From: Patiria miniata
Taxonomy: Eukaryota > Echinodermata > Asteroidea > Valvatida > Asterinidae
DNA: 64,000 nt
Direction: 5' to 3'
Assembly (NCBI RefSeq): GCF_015706575.1
Contig: NW_024037062.1
Location: 616,811-680,810, forward strand
Shown piece by piece: positions 63,938 to 64,000 of the stretch. Every line of letters begins with the position of its first letter. Position 1 is the stretch's first letter. Made by a program: the position numbers and the translations under genes. A model generated the notes under the pieces. That model had not been told where the DNA came from. It saw only the letters and a list, made by a program, of their open reading frames with translations, and ran no database searches.

Positions 63938-64000
63938 GTTAAGCTTTAAAAGCGACCATTTAAGAAAAACTATGCAATAAATTACTCGAAACAATTTCAT

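Noticed and set aside
63042..64000. Several overlapping His/Cys-rich repeat frames (TCAHIFAINFATSH)
   Set aside because: Frames stay open in multiple phases and on both strands because of the mirrored tandem arrays of the transposon at 63187-63937.

Overview
The window is intron-rich, AT-rich metazoan nuclear DNA, about nine tenths non-coding and crowded with transposon relics. Long introns, an L2/CR1-type LINE relic, several tRNA-headed SINEs with TTA-repeat tails, many small inverted-repeat DNA transposons, GTACAT microsatellites and frequent TAGGCCTA words suggest a marine invertebrate, probably a non-vertebrate deuterostome (echinoderm, hemichordate or lancelet). The species cannot be fixed from the sequence.

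Two protein-coding genes are supported, arranged tail to tail. On the plus strand (2462-8548) are the last four coding exons of an SH2D4A/SH2D4B-type adaptor: a basic helical stretch, a complete SH2 domain and the family's C-terminal tail. Its 5' exons lie to the left of the window. On the minus strand a cyclin-dependent-kinase-like gene of the CDKL2 type is complete in coding sequence: ten exons from 46593 down to 18989, all GT-AG, with phases that add up to exactly 593 codons. It encodes a full kinase domain with the TDY activation motif and a long basic, then serine-rich, tail. About 10.4 kb of repeat-rich DNA separates the two stop codons. No functional link between the genes is visible.

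Layout: 1-8548 SH2D4 introns and exons, with a LINE tail abutting one coding exon and a foldback element just before the SH2 exon; 8549-18988 intergenic (8693 inverted-repeat element, SINE at 12852, foldback with 9-bp target duplication at 13163, tRNA-Leu primer-site-like sequences at 14739, motif-array element at 15055); 18989-46635 CDKL2, whose introns hold most of the repeats, including a 102-bp minisatellite that reiterates an exon's 5' splice site and a 2.2-kb palindromic transposon (36941-39172) enclosing one plausible 111-residue ORF; 46636-64000 upstream of CDKL2, with no recognisable gene, several more transposons, and two array-type elements at the right edge (61880-62176, 63187-63937).

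The most unusual material is a set of non-autonomous DNA elements with clear target-site duplications, in which the interior is built by repeating a short motif in both orientations. Three share GGG-start terminal inverted repeats (GGGTCATTCC or GGGCAATTCC) and 4-bp target duplications, and one of these carries the uncharacterised ORF.
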